Positions 27,130 to 39,008 of a stretch of DNA of 64,000 bases are shown here, piece by piece. The DNA is taken from NCBI GenBank assembly GCA_003439945.1, contig QVRM01001810.1, forward strand, positions 1 through 64,000, written 5' to 3'. The number at the start of each line of letters is the position of its first letter. Position 1 is the first letter of the stretch. This DNA comes from Dermanyssus gallinae (Eukaryota > Arthropoda > Arachnida > Mesostigmata > Dermanyssidae). Under the pieces are notes generated by a model. It was not told where the DNA came from. It did no database searches and saw only the letters and a program-made list of their open reading frames with translations. The position numbers were made by a program, and so were the translations under genes.

Positions 27130-27930
27130 CGGTTCTGATATGTAAACGCGCCGCTCATATGGCAGCAGGATGATAAGACAATGCTAACAAGCATTCCCGG
27201 GATGCGTGTATTTTATGATGACATACTGCTGGAAACAATAACAAAGCAAGAACATATGTTACGGTTATAGGCGTTGTTGCAGCTACTGAGCGATAACAAC
27301 CCAAAAACAATTTTCTGGGGAAAAGCAAATCCGCCCAGGATTAGAAACTGCGGCTTTGAAGAACGTTATGGATGTAACGTACTTCCTCGCTCTTGCTCAG
27401 TTTTATGAAGTGTTGGTGAAGAACCTTGTTGATGTCGCGGTGCCGCTCTACAAACTGCTGAAGAAAAAGAGCAACTTTAACTGGAATGAGTGCGAAAGTT
27501 TCAGCTACATCTCTTCGGTCGTCGGTTAGCCTTAGCCGACTCGAAGCTACGCATACGTAGTATTGTCGAACCATCGGCGAAGTTACCACCATTGTTAACT
27601 GCATGTCCCCAGCATTACGCCATATTTTTGAGGTCATTTAGTGACGGCACTCAGTACTGGAACAGGAAGGACAACGCAGGAGCGGACGCTCTCCCTGTCC
27701 TACCGCAGGGATCAGACGAGCTGGCTGCGACGGCCAAACCGTTCGATTTTATTATTGTGTATTTCTTGCCAAGTTGGTTGTCAAAAGAGAGAAGGGGGGC
27801 GAGAAGCCTCAAGAATACAAATAGCGGAACAAACGCTACGAAGCTAGCGGAGTTGTTCGCTTGTCTCGGACACTCGGAAGAAATGCATATAATTCATTGC
27901 GCTTTTGCAGCAAGTATTTTTAGCGGGCTG
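27130..27930 (+). mobile_element. Ty3/gypsy-type LTR retrotransposon pol fragment
   Basis: Plus-strand translation shows an RT motif C block at 27211-27231 (FYDDILL, usual form YLDDILV) followed by KQEHMLRL and LLQLLSD. In another frame at 27356-27490 is the RT connection block (YFLALAQFYEVLVKN then VAVPLYKLLKK, usual form FLGLxxYYRRFI..PLxxLLKK). At 27580-27720 is the end of RNase H (QHYAIFLRSFSDG, then WNRKDNAGADALPVLPQG, usual form KGKDNxxADALSRLP). The order matches Ty3/gypsy pol. Frame changes and stops occur. No LTR, integrase or gag was found, so it is a fragment. The catalytic DD pair is retained. Confidence 0.75.
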
Positions 27931-28314
27931 ACACTAACGTCCTTCGAGATGGGTCGCATGCTGGTATGGGATGCAACCGTTACTGACCCATTAGCCCCCT
28001 CAATGGTCAGTGCGGGAGCGGAACATGCTGGACACGCGTCTATGTTGGCGGAAGCGAACAAGTGCAGAAAGTATGCCAGTATCACTTACCCCCACGACTT
28101 TCGTCCACTGGCATTCGAGACATTAGGGGGACCTGGCCCGAAGACGCACAAACTTATTCAACGTGTCGGCAAGGCGCTCAATCGTTCGACAGGGGACCCT
28201 AGAGCTGTCGAGTACTTGCACCAGAGACTATCGCTGGACATTCAGCGGGGTAACGCCGCCTCTGTGCGTGGAACTCTGCTAGACTGGACACGCCCGAACC
28301 TGGAGGATGTGTGA
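27490..28314 (+). pseudogene. Chimeric open frame: gypsy RNase H tail joined to RLE-LINE C-terminus
   Basis: One 274-codon frame without stops spans two unrelated element fragments. Residues about 30-80 are the gypsy RNase H end (KDNAGADALPVLPQG). Residues about 148-272 are the RLE-LINE endonuclease domain and tail (FEMGRMLVWDATVTDPLAPS, then FRPLAFETLGGPGP, then RGNAASVRGTL). The homology to the second LINE copy begins at about 27929, so the LINE 3' end probably inserted into a gypsy remnant. The start at 27490 is not convincing as an initiation site. No promoter or splice evidence is visible. An expressed product is possible but not indicated. Confidence 0.6.
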
Positions 28315-28392
28315 CGTTTCCACTTGATATATCTGGTATACACGTTCATAAGGATACAATTGTTGCCTCTTGCATATAAGCAAGTATTTTTT
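27929..28392 (+). mobile_element. RLE-type LINE 3' end, copy A
   Basis: C-terminal restriction-like endonuclease region and 3' UTR of a non-LTR retrotransposon. WDATVTD carries the Asp of the PD-(D/E)XK-like core, followed by KCRKYASITYPHDFRPLAFETLGG and RGNAASVRGTL. After the stop near 28314, the 3' UTR (CACGTTCATAAGGA, CAATTGTTGCCT, GCATATAAGCAA) matches copy B at 41205-41280. The 5' part, including RT, is absent. Homology to copy B starts at 27929, which marks the truncation point. R2 or a related clade is likely, but this is not certain. Confidence 0.75.
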
Positions 28393-29215
28393 AACATTTT
28401 TCAAGACCGGGGACATTAATTAATTGATCATCGTCGCTCAGCGACCTATCATCCAGCAGCAAATGGCCAGGCGGAGAGATCCGCCCAAATGTTCAAGAGA
28501 GGGCTGCAAAATAACGATGATCTAAAGAGGAAGCCATTGAAATTCAGCGAGTTTCTTCTGCCTCTTAGAAACCGTCGCCCGCCGTTATAACCTGATAGCA
28601 AAAGCCCAGTGGAATTGTTTCTTCGGTTTATATTTTTTGTGCCTTCTCCGCGCGATTGTCCGTCTCAGCTAATTGAACGGCATTTTTCGAAGACAGCTTT
28701 TTACGCTACAGGAAACTCGGTGTTCAGTGATGGGGGGGGGGAGTGGCTCTTTGCTACTATAAACACTCGACAAGTGGATGACAGTGGAGACTCTGCTGGA
28801 CCACAGACATTTGCTTGTCTGCACAGCAAATGAAGCGTTACCTAAATGTCACCACAACCAGGTTAGGCGGACCCCGGAGACGACAGAGAGAGACGGCGAA
28901 ACAACATTTCGCGCTGAGTGAGGCCGAAAAGCTGTCAGATGGGAACGAAAGGAGAGCTAGCGGACAGTCTCTGACAGTGACAATTTCAATTTGATCGAGG
29001 AGACGCAACTACAGAGTCTGCAGCGATAGCTTAAGGGTCGACTGACGAGTATACCAGTTGTCGGACGATTTCAATTACGATTTGTCTCCGGTGAGACAGA
29101 CAAGAACGCGCAGGTATCCCAGTCTACGCCGAAGGCAAATTGAATCGTAGACGACGACATGTAGGTTCATGTTCACATTAAGATCACGGACTGCGAAGCA
29201 ATATTGACTGTAAAC

Positions 29216-29253
<38 letters not shown>

Positions 29254-29813
29254 CCAAGCTGGAAGGTATCGTTCTGTACAGTAAAGCGGTGTCATAGGTA
29301 AAGCGGCCGGCAGATGGCGCTATTTGAGACAGAGACAATAAATGGAAAACTGACTATCGCACACGTGGAGATGGATGAGCAGATTGTAGTAGGCGGCTGG
29401 AGGAGGAGTATTCCTGTAGCCACGGTACCGATGGGGGAAACGTAACGCCTTTGTCCTAATAGACTTTGTCTATTTTAATTTACAGCGAACGAACTTCTTC
29501 CCATAGATAAGCTATACAAGCTGAGAGTTGCACTTACAGTATTTAAAGTGTAGAAAGAACTGTAGCAAACGTTCAGGTTGGGTGCGGCAGTTTGTCGGTG
29601 ACGTAACTTAGCAGTAGTGCCCTGACGTGAAAAAAATAATTAATTTGTTTCCGGCGCGGTGCCTAATGCCTAATAATAACTAGCACCATAAATATTTGTT
29701 TGATTGATTTGCTATGATTACTAATAATAATTCTCTGTTGCTGCTACAATTTATGCTACTACTACAACGGCCTCTTTATTTTGATTACTAGTTGAATTAC
29801 ACGCTACAAGAAC

Positions 29814-29815
<2 letters not shown>

Positions 29816-29886
<71 letters not shown>
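29816..29886. repeat. (TA)n microsatellite, about 70 bp
   Basis: TA tract with one TTTATA interruption. Confidence 0.97.
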
Positions 29887-30353
29887 GGCGATGAATCAAT
29901 AATAGTGATTGCGCGGGACGGCTTGCTTATGGGTGTTTGTCGGGCTCGATGTCGCTATGGATAGCTCACGTTCCGGCACGGGCCTCCAACTGTGTGACAA
30001 ACGCGCCCTCTGGCGTCGACAACAATGGCGGAACACTGACCTTTCTGAGACCTTGTCGCTGCGTGCGTTAGACAGCCTGCTGAACGAAGAAGCAGTGGTG
30101 GTGATGGCAATGGCGGGGGTATTCAGATGGCTGGTCTAACCATCCAACCGGCAGCAATTTGTTCGTAGACTGGCAGACTCAGTCGTCAGGGCGAGGGAGG
30201 GATTTGAGGGCAGTCCACGACTGCGCTCAAATATCAAAGCAGAAACACTGTATTGTCAATTCTGGCCACAGATAGAGCCAAATGGTCGACCAGCACAACG
30301 ATCAACACCTCCATGTCTACTATCTGTGTCGTGGGTTGAACTTCGGGCAGAGT

Positions 30354-30381
30354 GGGGTGGCGGGGGGGTGGGGGGGGGCGT
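30354..30381 (+). repeat. G-rich tract, G-quadruplex candidate
   Basis: Four or more G runs (GGGG, GGGGGGG, GGGGGGGG and flanking runs) within about 28 bases on the plus strand. Confidence 0.6.
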
Positions 30382-30569
30382 TTTGCTGTCAAAGCCCCAA
30401 AGAAATAGAAGTACGTTAGAACTAAAGATTAAGATAACTCTCATTGCTTCTATCTGCAAAGAAAAAGCTTTGGATGATAGCAGCCAAGCAAACTAAGTAC
30501 ATGGTTTGCTTAGTCGCAATTAACCTTCCTATGCGGAGCAGCGCTGTGTGGGCTTTAGCATGTATTTAG

Positions 30570-30571
30570 GA

Positions 30572-30625
<54 letters not shown>
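30570..30625. repeat. (TA)n microsatellite
   Basis: About 27 TA units. Confidence 0.97.
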
Positions 30626-30627
<2 letters not shown>

Positions 30628-31862
30628 ACAAATGGCGGCCGTTTTTGGAGCCACATCCAAGACTGAACCAGAAAGACAACCATGGCAGCTGCGACGGTCA
30701 ATTATCCATATATGATATCAGTGCATGGAGCAGGTGTTTTTTTCGAGCTTAAGATAGTGTCGATTGCTAGGCACATACTATTGCAAACTTGGAATAAGCT
30801 ATTAGTGACAAGTTACGTTAATTTGTTCCGGGTTAGACTTTTTTCCCAAACTAGATGTTCGGGTTATCAAATACATGCAGGGACGGGATTGCCCGTGCGC
30901 AAGAAGGTTGGAGGGCTTAAAATTCGTATAGACGCATAAGGTGTTGCAGTGTATGTGATAGATGTTATGGCGCAGTGTGTTCGGTGGTTTTGTCCATAGA
31001 GAAACTAGCAAAGCGATAGGTCAGTGAAGTGCTGTATATAAGCTCATATGCGTAACGCATACACAATTTACCTATATGGGTGCTAATAACTATCTAGATA
31101 TCTATACGTATCAAAGTTGCATTACACGCTGGCCGATTTTTTAGTGGGTCAGAACATGTCGTCTAATGCATTAAGTTTTTGCTATTGAGTCAGCCAATAT
31201 CGTCGTCTAATACTAATAACAATGAGTCAGTTGTTTTCAGCATATGCAAGGTGCAATCCTAAATTTAGCGAGAGGACTTGCTGTTGATATGGCTAGTTGT
31301 AAAATTAAAGCAATGAGAAGTCTCCAAAGAAAAAAAACAGTATTATGCAGGTAGTCTATGGTGCGACTCTATTGGATAAGGATATTCTAGAAGCGCTAGA
31401 TGTGACAGTTTTCTTTAGCCTTCGCTAATAAGGATAAGTTTCTCGCCCACACTTTGTTCCATCAGTCGACACTTCAGCAAGCCTACCCGTAGTAAGGGGC
31501 GGCACTGCAATAAGGAGGCTTTTGCCTTTTGCGCCAATATGTTACAATTTTCTTTTTTCTCAATCAGCATAGGTCTCCCGCAATATTGTCGGCACAGAAA
31601 GACCAAACAGGCAATCGGTCGGAGAATGAGAAAGGAAGCAAAGCATAAAATCAGGACTAAGTCAAATTTTAGTCCTCTAGATGAAGACCTCGGTCAGCGA
31701 ACGTCGACAATTGTAACGGTGTGGGAGGGCACAAAGAGGTCTAGGCTGTCTTGAATAGGTGGTCACTATTCATAGCCGTGTGCGACGCTTTTAGCGGAGG
31801 GTGGCCCAAAGCCTTGCCGTCTATTCACTTAAACGCATGCGCTTAGATTTGACGTTACACAC

Positions 31863-31895
<33 letters not shown>

Positions 31896-33699
31896 ATTGG
31901 TACTAATTGACTATTACATTGCTCATTTCTTTTAACTAAATTTGCAAGGCTGCCCCCTGCAATCATCAGGTGCGTTCTTCGGAGAACTCATACGCTTAGT
32001 ACGCTTCAGCTTTACGACTTGGGTGTAACGAGTGATACGCAACCTAATAGCGAAACTTGATGCACCTATGAGAAAGCCTTAGAAGACAACGAAACTATGT
32101 GCATACTATACCTGTACCAGCATTGTGGCCCTACGTGTAGTTGAATCGAAGTGCTGCTGCAGCTAGATAACAGCGATATGTTGGAACCCACACGAAAGCA
32201 TACAACGGAAAATCTCGTTGGTATCTTTACTGTTACATTCTGCCATGCGGGATGCACGGAACAGCTCCTCAGTAGGGCCGTTCAACCAGTCCTAAGAAGC
32301 TACTATCGCCAGGTTGACGTAGCGCTTGGTAGCGCAAGATGCAATGAACAGTTGTACGTAAAAAAATCAAATAAGTATTTACGCGCTAGGCGTCCCATAC
32401 AGCAGATTGGCACTTGAAGGAACAACCGCTTCGTCCAGGAAGAAGCAGCGTACCCGCTGCCTTCGTGTCGTGCCGCCAAACGCATGACGCTTTTCTATGA
32501 CGCGGCTCGACTTCCTCCGGTCGCTATCGCTATCGATTGTGGAGCGGTGTTTACCTATCGAACGCAGAAAGTCACGCCGGCAACTGTGACTAGGCACAGC
32601 AGATCACGCCGTCTGCCCAACAAACATTTCACGCATGCTGGCTTACTTTAACATGAGCTACCGGAGTCGCGTCGTTCCTAGTCATCCGTGACTCTGTGAG
32701 TCTTTGTGAGTCGCATTTCCGCTCGAGTTGATGCAACGCGTTCTCTCACATTTGTGGCCCTCGGTTGCCTTAATGTCAAAAGCCAAGTCATTTTTACGTC
32801 GCGCTTGCAATTCGACGAATGTTTAAAGAATTTATTGTACCGTTCTGTTGGCTTAACAAATACAGCGGCGGCTGTTCGAGCGAACGGAACGGCTGGGAGC
32901 GACTGTGCAAACAGAGCGCGTGATGGGTCGGCTCAGTTGTAACAGGTTGCACCTGTTGTCGTTGTGTTGTTCTCTCCTGAACCGATAGAGCCAAAGAGGT
33001 TTGAGATGGCATGACAGATAGCTATAATCGGCCTTTTTTACTATGTCTAAGTTACTGACTGCTGTCTATTCAGCATTGAGGTGAAGTGCCACGAAATTTC
33101 CAACCACTTAGGCTAGCTATCCTTAAGCTTCGAAGGTGTAACGCTAACCTGCAAATCCATTTCACAGCTGACAGATGCTAACTTGTTTGACATGCCACGA
33201 GATTGAGTCTGGTCGCACCGACTACTGTACAGAGTGTGCCGTATAGCCATCTGATGAAAACGGCCAATTTTACTAAAGAGTTGTATATATATACTAGTAG
33301 CACAACATAATTCAAAATAACACAGGTTTAGCGTAGCAGTTGCCATTTGATTTGCCATCAGCTTACCAGAGCCGCAAACATGACTTGCACACCTGATAGA
33401 AGCAACCCACAACACAATCATAGTCACTATGACTTTTCTATTTTGAGTTGTTGCTGGTAGTTGTGCATATATAGCTGCAACGTCGCAGAGATAAGCCTGC
33501 ACTTTGTCCAGAAGTGCAAAAACCTTGGGACTTCGTTGAGAATGGCTGCCGACCCCGCTGTATGCATTCCGTTGATTAGCCTGCCGTTTTAATAAATCAG
33601 CAGTTTTCCTCTCTGCTGTTTTTTTATGATTATGCTACTGTATTGGGCAATACAAGAAGCACTGGAAAAGCTCAACTTCTAAATCAATCAAAAAGTTAA

Positions 33700-34690
33700 A
33701 CGATTTAACCAATTTTAGTCACTCAAAAACTACTCTATTCATAACCACAACCCTCTCCTACCTCTGACCCAGACTATCCTTTCCTATGGAAAAATCATTC
33801 TCGTTTCTGCATCTCAAGGAATGTCTCCAAGTACGTTTTCCTGCTTCTGGCGAAGTGAATTTCTTTCCCTGTAGATAATTCCGCAGACATCTGAATAGGT
33901 GATAGTCCGACGATGAGTATGATGAATGCGACAAAATTTCCGCGCTGGTGGACGCGCTTTTATTCACGAGACTGCGTCTCCGAAGAAAAAGGCGGGGGAA
34001 GGAAGAAAGATTCGATTGAGCCAATCACAGAAGCAGAGAAAATCACAGAATCACAAAAACACTTCGCCCGGGTCTATCGTTTAGCCACTAGCGAGAAACT
34101 CGTGAAGGACGATGCCTATCACACCAAACGCAGTTCAAAATCCTGCGCGATGGATTATTTCCCTTAGCGTATTGCGTGGGAGTTAATCTGAGGCCCACCA
34201 GAATCTCTCGTGCTTCACATTGTCGTAAAACACTAATTTTTTGTCACAGGTAACAATTCGATTCATTAATGCTGTTCCTGACTTGCCAGACAAAACAAGC
34301 ACTCGTTTTGCCTGGCAAGCCAAGAAGACCATTTTGCTAGACGCCTCACTTTGCTGTGCTTGCTTAAATCCTGAGACACTAATTTAATTGGTTCAACTTT
34401 GAGACGCAACCATGAGCGCGAAAGCGAGTGATGATGGTTGTATAACACATCCCGAAGTTCATGGTTAATTCACGCGTACTCACTCTGGATTCTGTTTTAC
34501 AGTTTTTCTCAGACGGTCTGCCTAGAGTGTAATAAGTCTTCCAGGACGTTCATCCAGAAGGTCTAAGTTGCCAGAGCGGATTTTGGTCAACCAATTTTAG
34601 CGCGAAGTTTTGGAAATGCTGCACTCGTTGAACATGCTTCAAATGTTTCGGATAGTTTTCCGCAGCAGTAAAAGTGTTTCTTGAACACAC
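33700..34690 (-). mobile_element. Mariner transposon fossil 3
   Basis: The minus strand encodes fragments of a mariner transposase. Near 34236-34272 is MNRIVTCDKKLVFYD, the first-Asp block (usual VTxDEKWVxYD). At about 34150-34100 is NCVWCDRHR, matching the CVWWDxxG block. At 33758-33925 is SSYSSSDYHLFRCLRNYLQGKKF, the third-Asp block (usual PPYSPDLAPSDYHLF). Upstream, ADRLRKTVKQNPE resembles the N-terminal helix-turn-helix region. The second-Asp block is unrecognisable, and stops and frameshifts are common. It is more decayed than the copy at 36.3-37.5 kb, 1.6 kb away in the same orientation. Confidence 0.75.
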
Positions 34691-34865
34691 ACCAAATTGC
34701 TTCCCGCAACGTGAACTTTTCGCTGTCTATGTCGACAGAATTAATATTGCAAAATCAACGGATGAGATCACTTTACAAGGCTCCCGAAAATTCTACAGAA
34801 GGTTCTCTTGCGATTGCATAGATATCTCTTTTATATACCTTTTTTATATACCTAACAAAGGTGAT

Positions 34866-34900
34866 TATTAAATGAATGAATAAATGAATGAATAAATATC
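34866..34900. repeat. (AATGAATA)n-type microsatellite
   Basis: Several units of AATGAATG and AATGAATAA following ATTATTAAATG. It could be a LINE tail. Confidence 0.85.
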
Positions 34901-34940
34901 TCTTTTGTAAATGTAGGAAGACTTTTGAGAGGCGTGGCAG

Positions 34941-35052
34941 GCACGTCAAACGCATCTAAAAGTTTCAGATGCGTTCTGACTAATCTAACGACTGTAGCAC
35001 GTCAAAAACGCATCCAAAAGTTTCAGATGCGTTCTGACTAATCTAACGACTG
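34941..35052. repeat. Tandem duplication with an internal hairpin
   Basis: A unit of about 54 bp (GCACGTCAAA... to ...CTAACGACT) at 34941-34993 is repeated at 34998-35052 with two small differences. Each unit holds a hairpin, ACGCATC(C/T)AAAAGTTTCAGATGCGT, with a 7-8-bp stem. Confidence 0.9.
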
Positions 35053-35576
35053 GTACGTTGGTATTGGTACAGTATATGTTGGTGTTTTTATTGTCATTGT
35101 TGTTACCGTACACGGGCAACGGAGTTGAGAGGACAGTCAAATGCAAAGTCAAGAGGGCGCAACCCTAAAATATGTATATGCGCGCATACATCGACATGGC
35201 ATGGCGCCATCGGCCACTCATTGGAAACGTAGATGTGGACTTAGAAATGTTTGCTAGACAGCTCTTGACATCATTACTTCTTGGTGTTACAACGGCCAAA
35301 GCGCACCGACTGCCTTCCAGAAGTTACCCAGACTAACATAGCGGAAAAGGCAATCTATCGAGTTAGCTGTAGCCTACTAGTTGTCTAAACAGAACCCAAG
35401 TGGATTAAAAACAAAACGCGGCAGGAGAAGAGTCTGCACTCTCAAGAAATGAGCTCTTTCAGTCTCCGTTGATGTCTGGACAACAGCGACATTTATGCGA
35501 ACGTATGTTTTGATTCAGGTGATGGGGTGCAACTAGGGCGCCGATCACTGCTATGTATATTTATCTTCATTGTCGA

Positions 35577-35607
<31 letters not shown>

Positions 35608-35838
35608 TCACTGGCAAGCGACTCAGAAAAGAGTGTCTGTTTTGCCGTTGGTGAGTCCTAGTCCGTGTGCAGCCGCCACGGCAACCACGATAGCGGCGCA
35701 GCATTTAAAGATAAGCAGCATTTGAAATCATGTCCCGTGCTTCTACATTCTCCATGAGGGGAACATCATTGCATGGGCTACGTTTCAGTAGCTCACGCGT
35801 TAGTCCAAGTAAGATATGGAGTAAAAAAAATATGTATG

Positions 35839-35884
<46 letters not shown>

Positions 35885-36283
35885 TTCATAGCTTATATAT
35901 ATACTTTTTTTACGACACGAGAAACCCTATATGCAACTATCGTATACGTGCAGAGTGCGTATATATAATATATAGTAGACAGAATAGACAAATTATAAGC
36001 AACCGAATCGATTACTCACTGCCTACAGTGATAATAATAATAAGATGCATCGTCTTATTTGTGCCGCAGCGTCACCGAGGCGGGATGGGTTGCCAAACAC
36101 GTAGAAAAAGAAGAGTGGCGTAAATACACAGAGTATGCCAATATGCAATTTTATAACGATTGCAATGGAGACAAGCGAGCACCAGAGATACGCCCAAAGA
36201 GGAGTTTCTGAGATAACTGCTTTCATTGGCAGTTTGCAGTGAAAATGCCACGTCGATATTAGGTGCGATGGAATGTGAATAGC
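35053..36283. other. Unannotated stretch
   Basis: Contains (TA)n at 35577-35602 and 35844-35871. No coding family was recognised. Confidence 0.5.
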
Positions 36284-36286
36284 TAT

Positions 36287-37539
36287 TAGGGCTACAAAAA
36301 AGTTTTTCGGTTTTGGCGCTATAAAGAAAACACATATATAGGAGATACGGGAGGTCTTATTTAATGATTTATATATTCTCCGCCGGAAGATACAATCTCT
36401 GCCCAACGATTTACAAGGTTTCCAATTCCTATTTCTGTAAAAGTCTGGGTTTTTGGTGGTAAAATATTCTTCCAGTCCAGAACGCACGTGTTTGATAGAA
36501 GTGAATTTTTTACCACTAAATTTTTTTGCATCGATCTGAATAGGTGGTAATCGGATGGAGCTAAGTCGGGGGAATACGGTGGATGTTCCAAAAGTTCCCA
36601 TTGAAAGGGTCTCCTTACTCACGTGGGGCCTTGCGTTGTCTTGGTGGAACAGGACACCCTTTCTTGAAATTAGTGCAGGGTACGACTGCTTTAATTTTTC
36701 GTGAACCTTTTCGAGTTGTTGACAGTACACGGCCGTATTTATCGTCTGGTTACGCGGTAAAAGTTCATAGTGCACTATTCCGCCCACATTCACCACATAC
36801 ACAATAAAACCTTGTGTGCGTGTATGTCCTTTTTGGGCTGGGTGACGGAGGTGCCATGGTTCACTTGACCAGAACCTTTTCCTGACAGGAGAGTCGTAGA
36901 AGACCCATTTTTCATCGCAGGTCACAAAACGATTGAAAAAAGGCAAAATTTGATGCCTGCTGAGCAAAGAAGTGCAGATGCGCATGCGCGTCATCTTGTT
37001 GAAGTCGCTGAGCTCGTGAGGTACCCATTTGCACAGCCTGGAAGTTATTCTGAGGCGTTTTAAAGCTGTGCTAACAGCTTAGTGGGTAATATGAAGCTCC
37101 TCGGCAAGTTCCACAGTAGTTATAGTGGGATTTTCCTGGATTTTCATTCGAAAAACCTCCTCACTGACAACACTTGGCCTTCCTGATCTAGGCTTATCTT
37201 TGAGGTTAAAATGTGTCTTTCGAAACTTCTCAAACCACTGTTGGCACATTCTGTCTGTACAACAGGCATCTCCAAACGATTTTAACGATTTTTTGTGAGC
37301 CTGCGTTGCACTCAGTTCATTTTTAAACTCATGGAGTAGAATCGCCCGAATTTGACATTTTTCTACCTCCATTTTGCAGCACTTTTACGAACAAACGGCT
37401 AAACAGATTTCAAAATGGTTTTCTCTTTTTCACATGAAACACAACAAAGAGTGAGCCAATGATCTATGCCTAGGCGCCGGGGCGGGCGCTGTGAAAGCCG
37501 CGCAAGCGCCAATCCGAAAAGACTTTTTTGCAGACCCTA
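36287..37539 (-). mobile_element. Mariner transposon 4, complete from TIR to TIR, inactivated
   Basis: Terminal inverted repeats of about 35 bp bound an element of about 1.25 kb, the usual mariner length. The left end is TAGGGCTACAAAAAAGTTT..., and the right end, on the opposite strand, is TAGGGTCTGCAAAAAAGTC.... Both continue to TTGGCGCT. A TA dinucleotide follows the right end (37540-37541). The left flank reads TAT, so the target duplication is nearly preserved. The transposase lies inside on the minus strand. This is the best-preserved transposon in the window. Confidence 0.88.
36361..37372 (-). pseudogene. Mariner transposase (SETMAR-like), interrupted
   Basis: The enzyme family binds TIRs and performs cut-and-paste transposition with a DD34D triad. 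Start: Met at 37372. Residues 1-97 are the helix-turn-helix DNA-binding region (WFEKFRKTHFNLKDKPRSGRPS). A TAA stop at about 37079 interrupts it, and the same frame then continues into AVSTALKRL and KWVPHELSDFNK. First Asp: FVTCDEKWVFYD. Next come GGIVHYELLPRNQTIN and the second-Asp block FHQDNARPHVS. A frameshift near 36595 moves the third Asp (PPYSPDLAPSDYHLF) to another frame. All three Asp are present. The C-terminus is RWAEIVSSGGEYINH, followed by a stop. So one stop and one frameshift are the evident lesions. Confidence 0.88.
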
Positions 37540-38795
37540 TAGATGGAAACCATCTACCGAGGACTGCGGATAGTGAACCACCGGGTCGCTGAAGAACCTC
37601 ATCACGAACATAATGAGTGTGATCATCTTTAGGCAGAAAAAAGCTCGAGTCGTGGAAACGACCAGGGGGTACGAAATTAAGACGGACATTGATTAAACGC
37701 GCGGCCGATCCCGAAGCAGAGGCGAGACCAGGAGCCGAAGCAATGCCCTAGTTGTTTTGCTCGACCGTGGGGTGGCGTGGGATATAGAATATGACGGGCT
37801 TATAGTGAGCTAGTGCCTCACACTACTGTGGCATATGTTTTAGATAAAGTTCGGTATTTACTTTATAAAATGTCAATGCTAGGACTCATTTAAGCATTGT
37901 AATTGAATTTGACCATCATTTAATACTTTGACGTACGTTTCGTCGACAGGTTGGCCGCGCTAGTTTGACACATACTGATTTGTAGTAAGTGTGGCTAATC
38001 AGACTGAATAGTTGAGGACCCGCACGGGTATGTCACAATAAAGTGCTCTAAGGAAACGAAATTTAAGTTGCAACTTGTCTGTTTAACTATCTAACCAAAT
38101 GTGTTAACGTTAATTGCGGTTCATATACTCAAGCATGAAGCATGCGTTGCCCCACTTTACAATAATCGATGCCAACGTAGTGCCAATAGTATAAAAAACA
38201 TCAAGGAATACAAACCCACAATTACGATATGGTAAAATGCGTTACCTTATTTACGTAAATTTAACGCGTTTAGTTCTATTTACTACGAAGGTTTTAAATG
38301 CATTTTATTGAACTAACGACATGTAATGATGCGCATGTTTCAATGTTTGCTGCACAATAAATATGAAAATAAATTCCTTCCATAGAGCCGCTAGGTTACG
38401 CATGACAATTGTCCAATCATTCCCATACTTAATGCTAATTGGAGCTGCAATATTCTTTGAAAAACAATCGTATCTCTTAACCCCGTACAATATATGTGCA
38501 TGCTTGTTAGCGTCATGCGACGAGAAAGCTTATTTTAGGGACATTCATATGATATGTTCGTTGTTGATGATATGTAAACATCCATGTATATCGCTTCTAT
38601 AATCAGTCAAGATTTAATTGTGTTAGCCATAAGTTGGTATGCATCATGATCGCCAGTTTGTAATTGGCAATCATGATGCATATTAACTCGTGTGAATTTT
38701 ATCAGTCGAGATATTAATACTATCTCTGCTACAGCTAGCCCATATAATTGTAGTTTATAAAATAGTTGCTGCTCGCTCCCTCTACATTTACCAAC
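37540..38795. other. Unannotated spacer
   Basis: No recognisable coding sequence. Contains the hairpin at 38638-38682. Confidence 0.5.
38638..38682. repeat. Strong hairpin, 19-bp arms
   Basis: TATGCATCATGATCGCCAG pairs with TTGGCAATCATGATGCATA with two or three mismatches around a loop of about 7 bases. Confidence 0.8.
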
Positions 38796-38799
38796 TGAC

Positions 38800-39008
38800 G
38801 GCCGAAGAATAGATCGAGCCCGGTGGCGTGGTGCATTCACGTGCGCCTCGCGTCAAAGGAGACACATAGGGGCAGCACGGGTTCGAGTCTCACCATTGCA
38901 CATTTGTATTTATAGGGTCCGTCTCACGAAGCAATGCGAAGAATGCAGCCCTGTGGACGTTGAATGTTGGCTGAGGGTCAGCTCGAAAAGTTTAGGCCGG
39001 AGAATAGA
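38800..39008 (+). mobile_element. Complete tRNA-derived SINE, copy 2
   Basis: The element is about 38814-38994. A box TGGCGTGGTGC (38824-38834) and B box GGTTCGAGTCT (38880-38890). The start CGAGCCCGGTGGCGTGG, the body (TTGCACATTTGTATTTAT, GTGGACGTT, TTGGCTGAGGG) and the terminal hairpin (GCTGA-GGG-TCAGC) match copy 1. It is flanked by a 14-bp duplication GGCCG(A/G)AGAATAGA at 38800-38813 and 38995-39008. The two flanking duplications differ from those of copy 1, so these are independent insertions of one family. The copies differ by substitutions and small indels in the tRNA-like head. Confidence 0.87.

Larger units (their letters stand above)
28393..33690. other. Microsatellite-rich unannotated stretch
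   Basis: Contains (TA)n at 29218-29245, 29816-29886, 30570-30625 and 31863-31895, a G9 run at 28731-28740 and a G-rich tract at 30354-30380. Open frames (for example 33113-33502 minus, 129 codons) have no recognisable motif. Confidence 0.45.

Noticed and set aside
33113..33502. 129-codon minus-strand frame
   Set aside because: Open length alone. No domain, no coding composition and no splice context.
34941..35052. CRISPR-like direct repeats
   Set aside because: Only two units with a 4-base gap, no spacers and no cas genes, in eukaryotic DNA.
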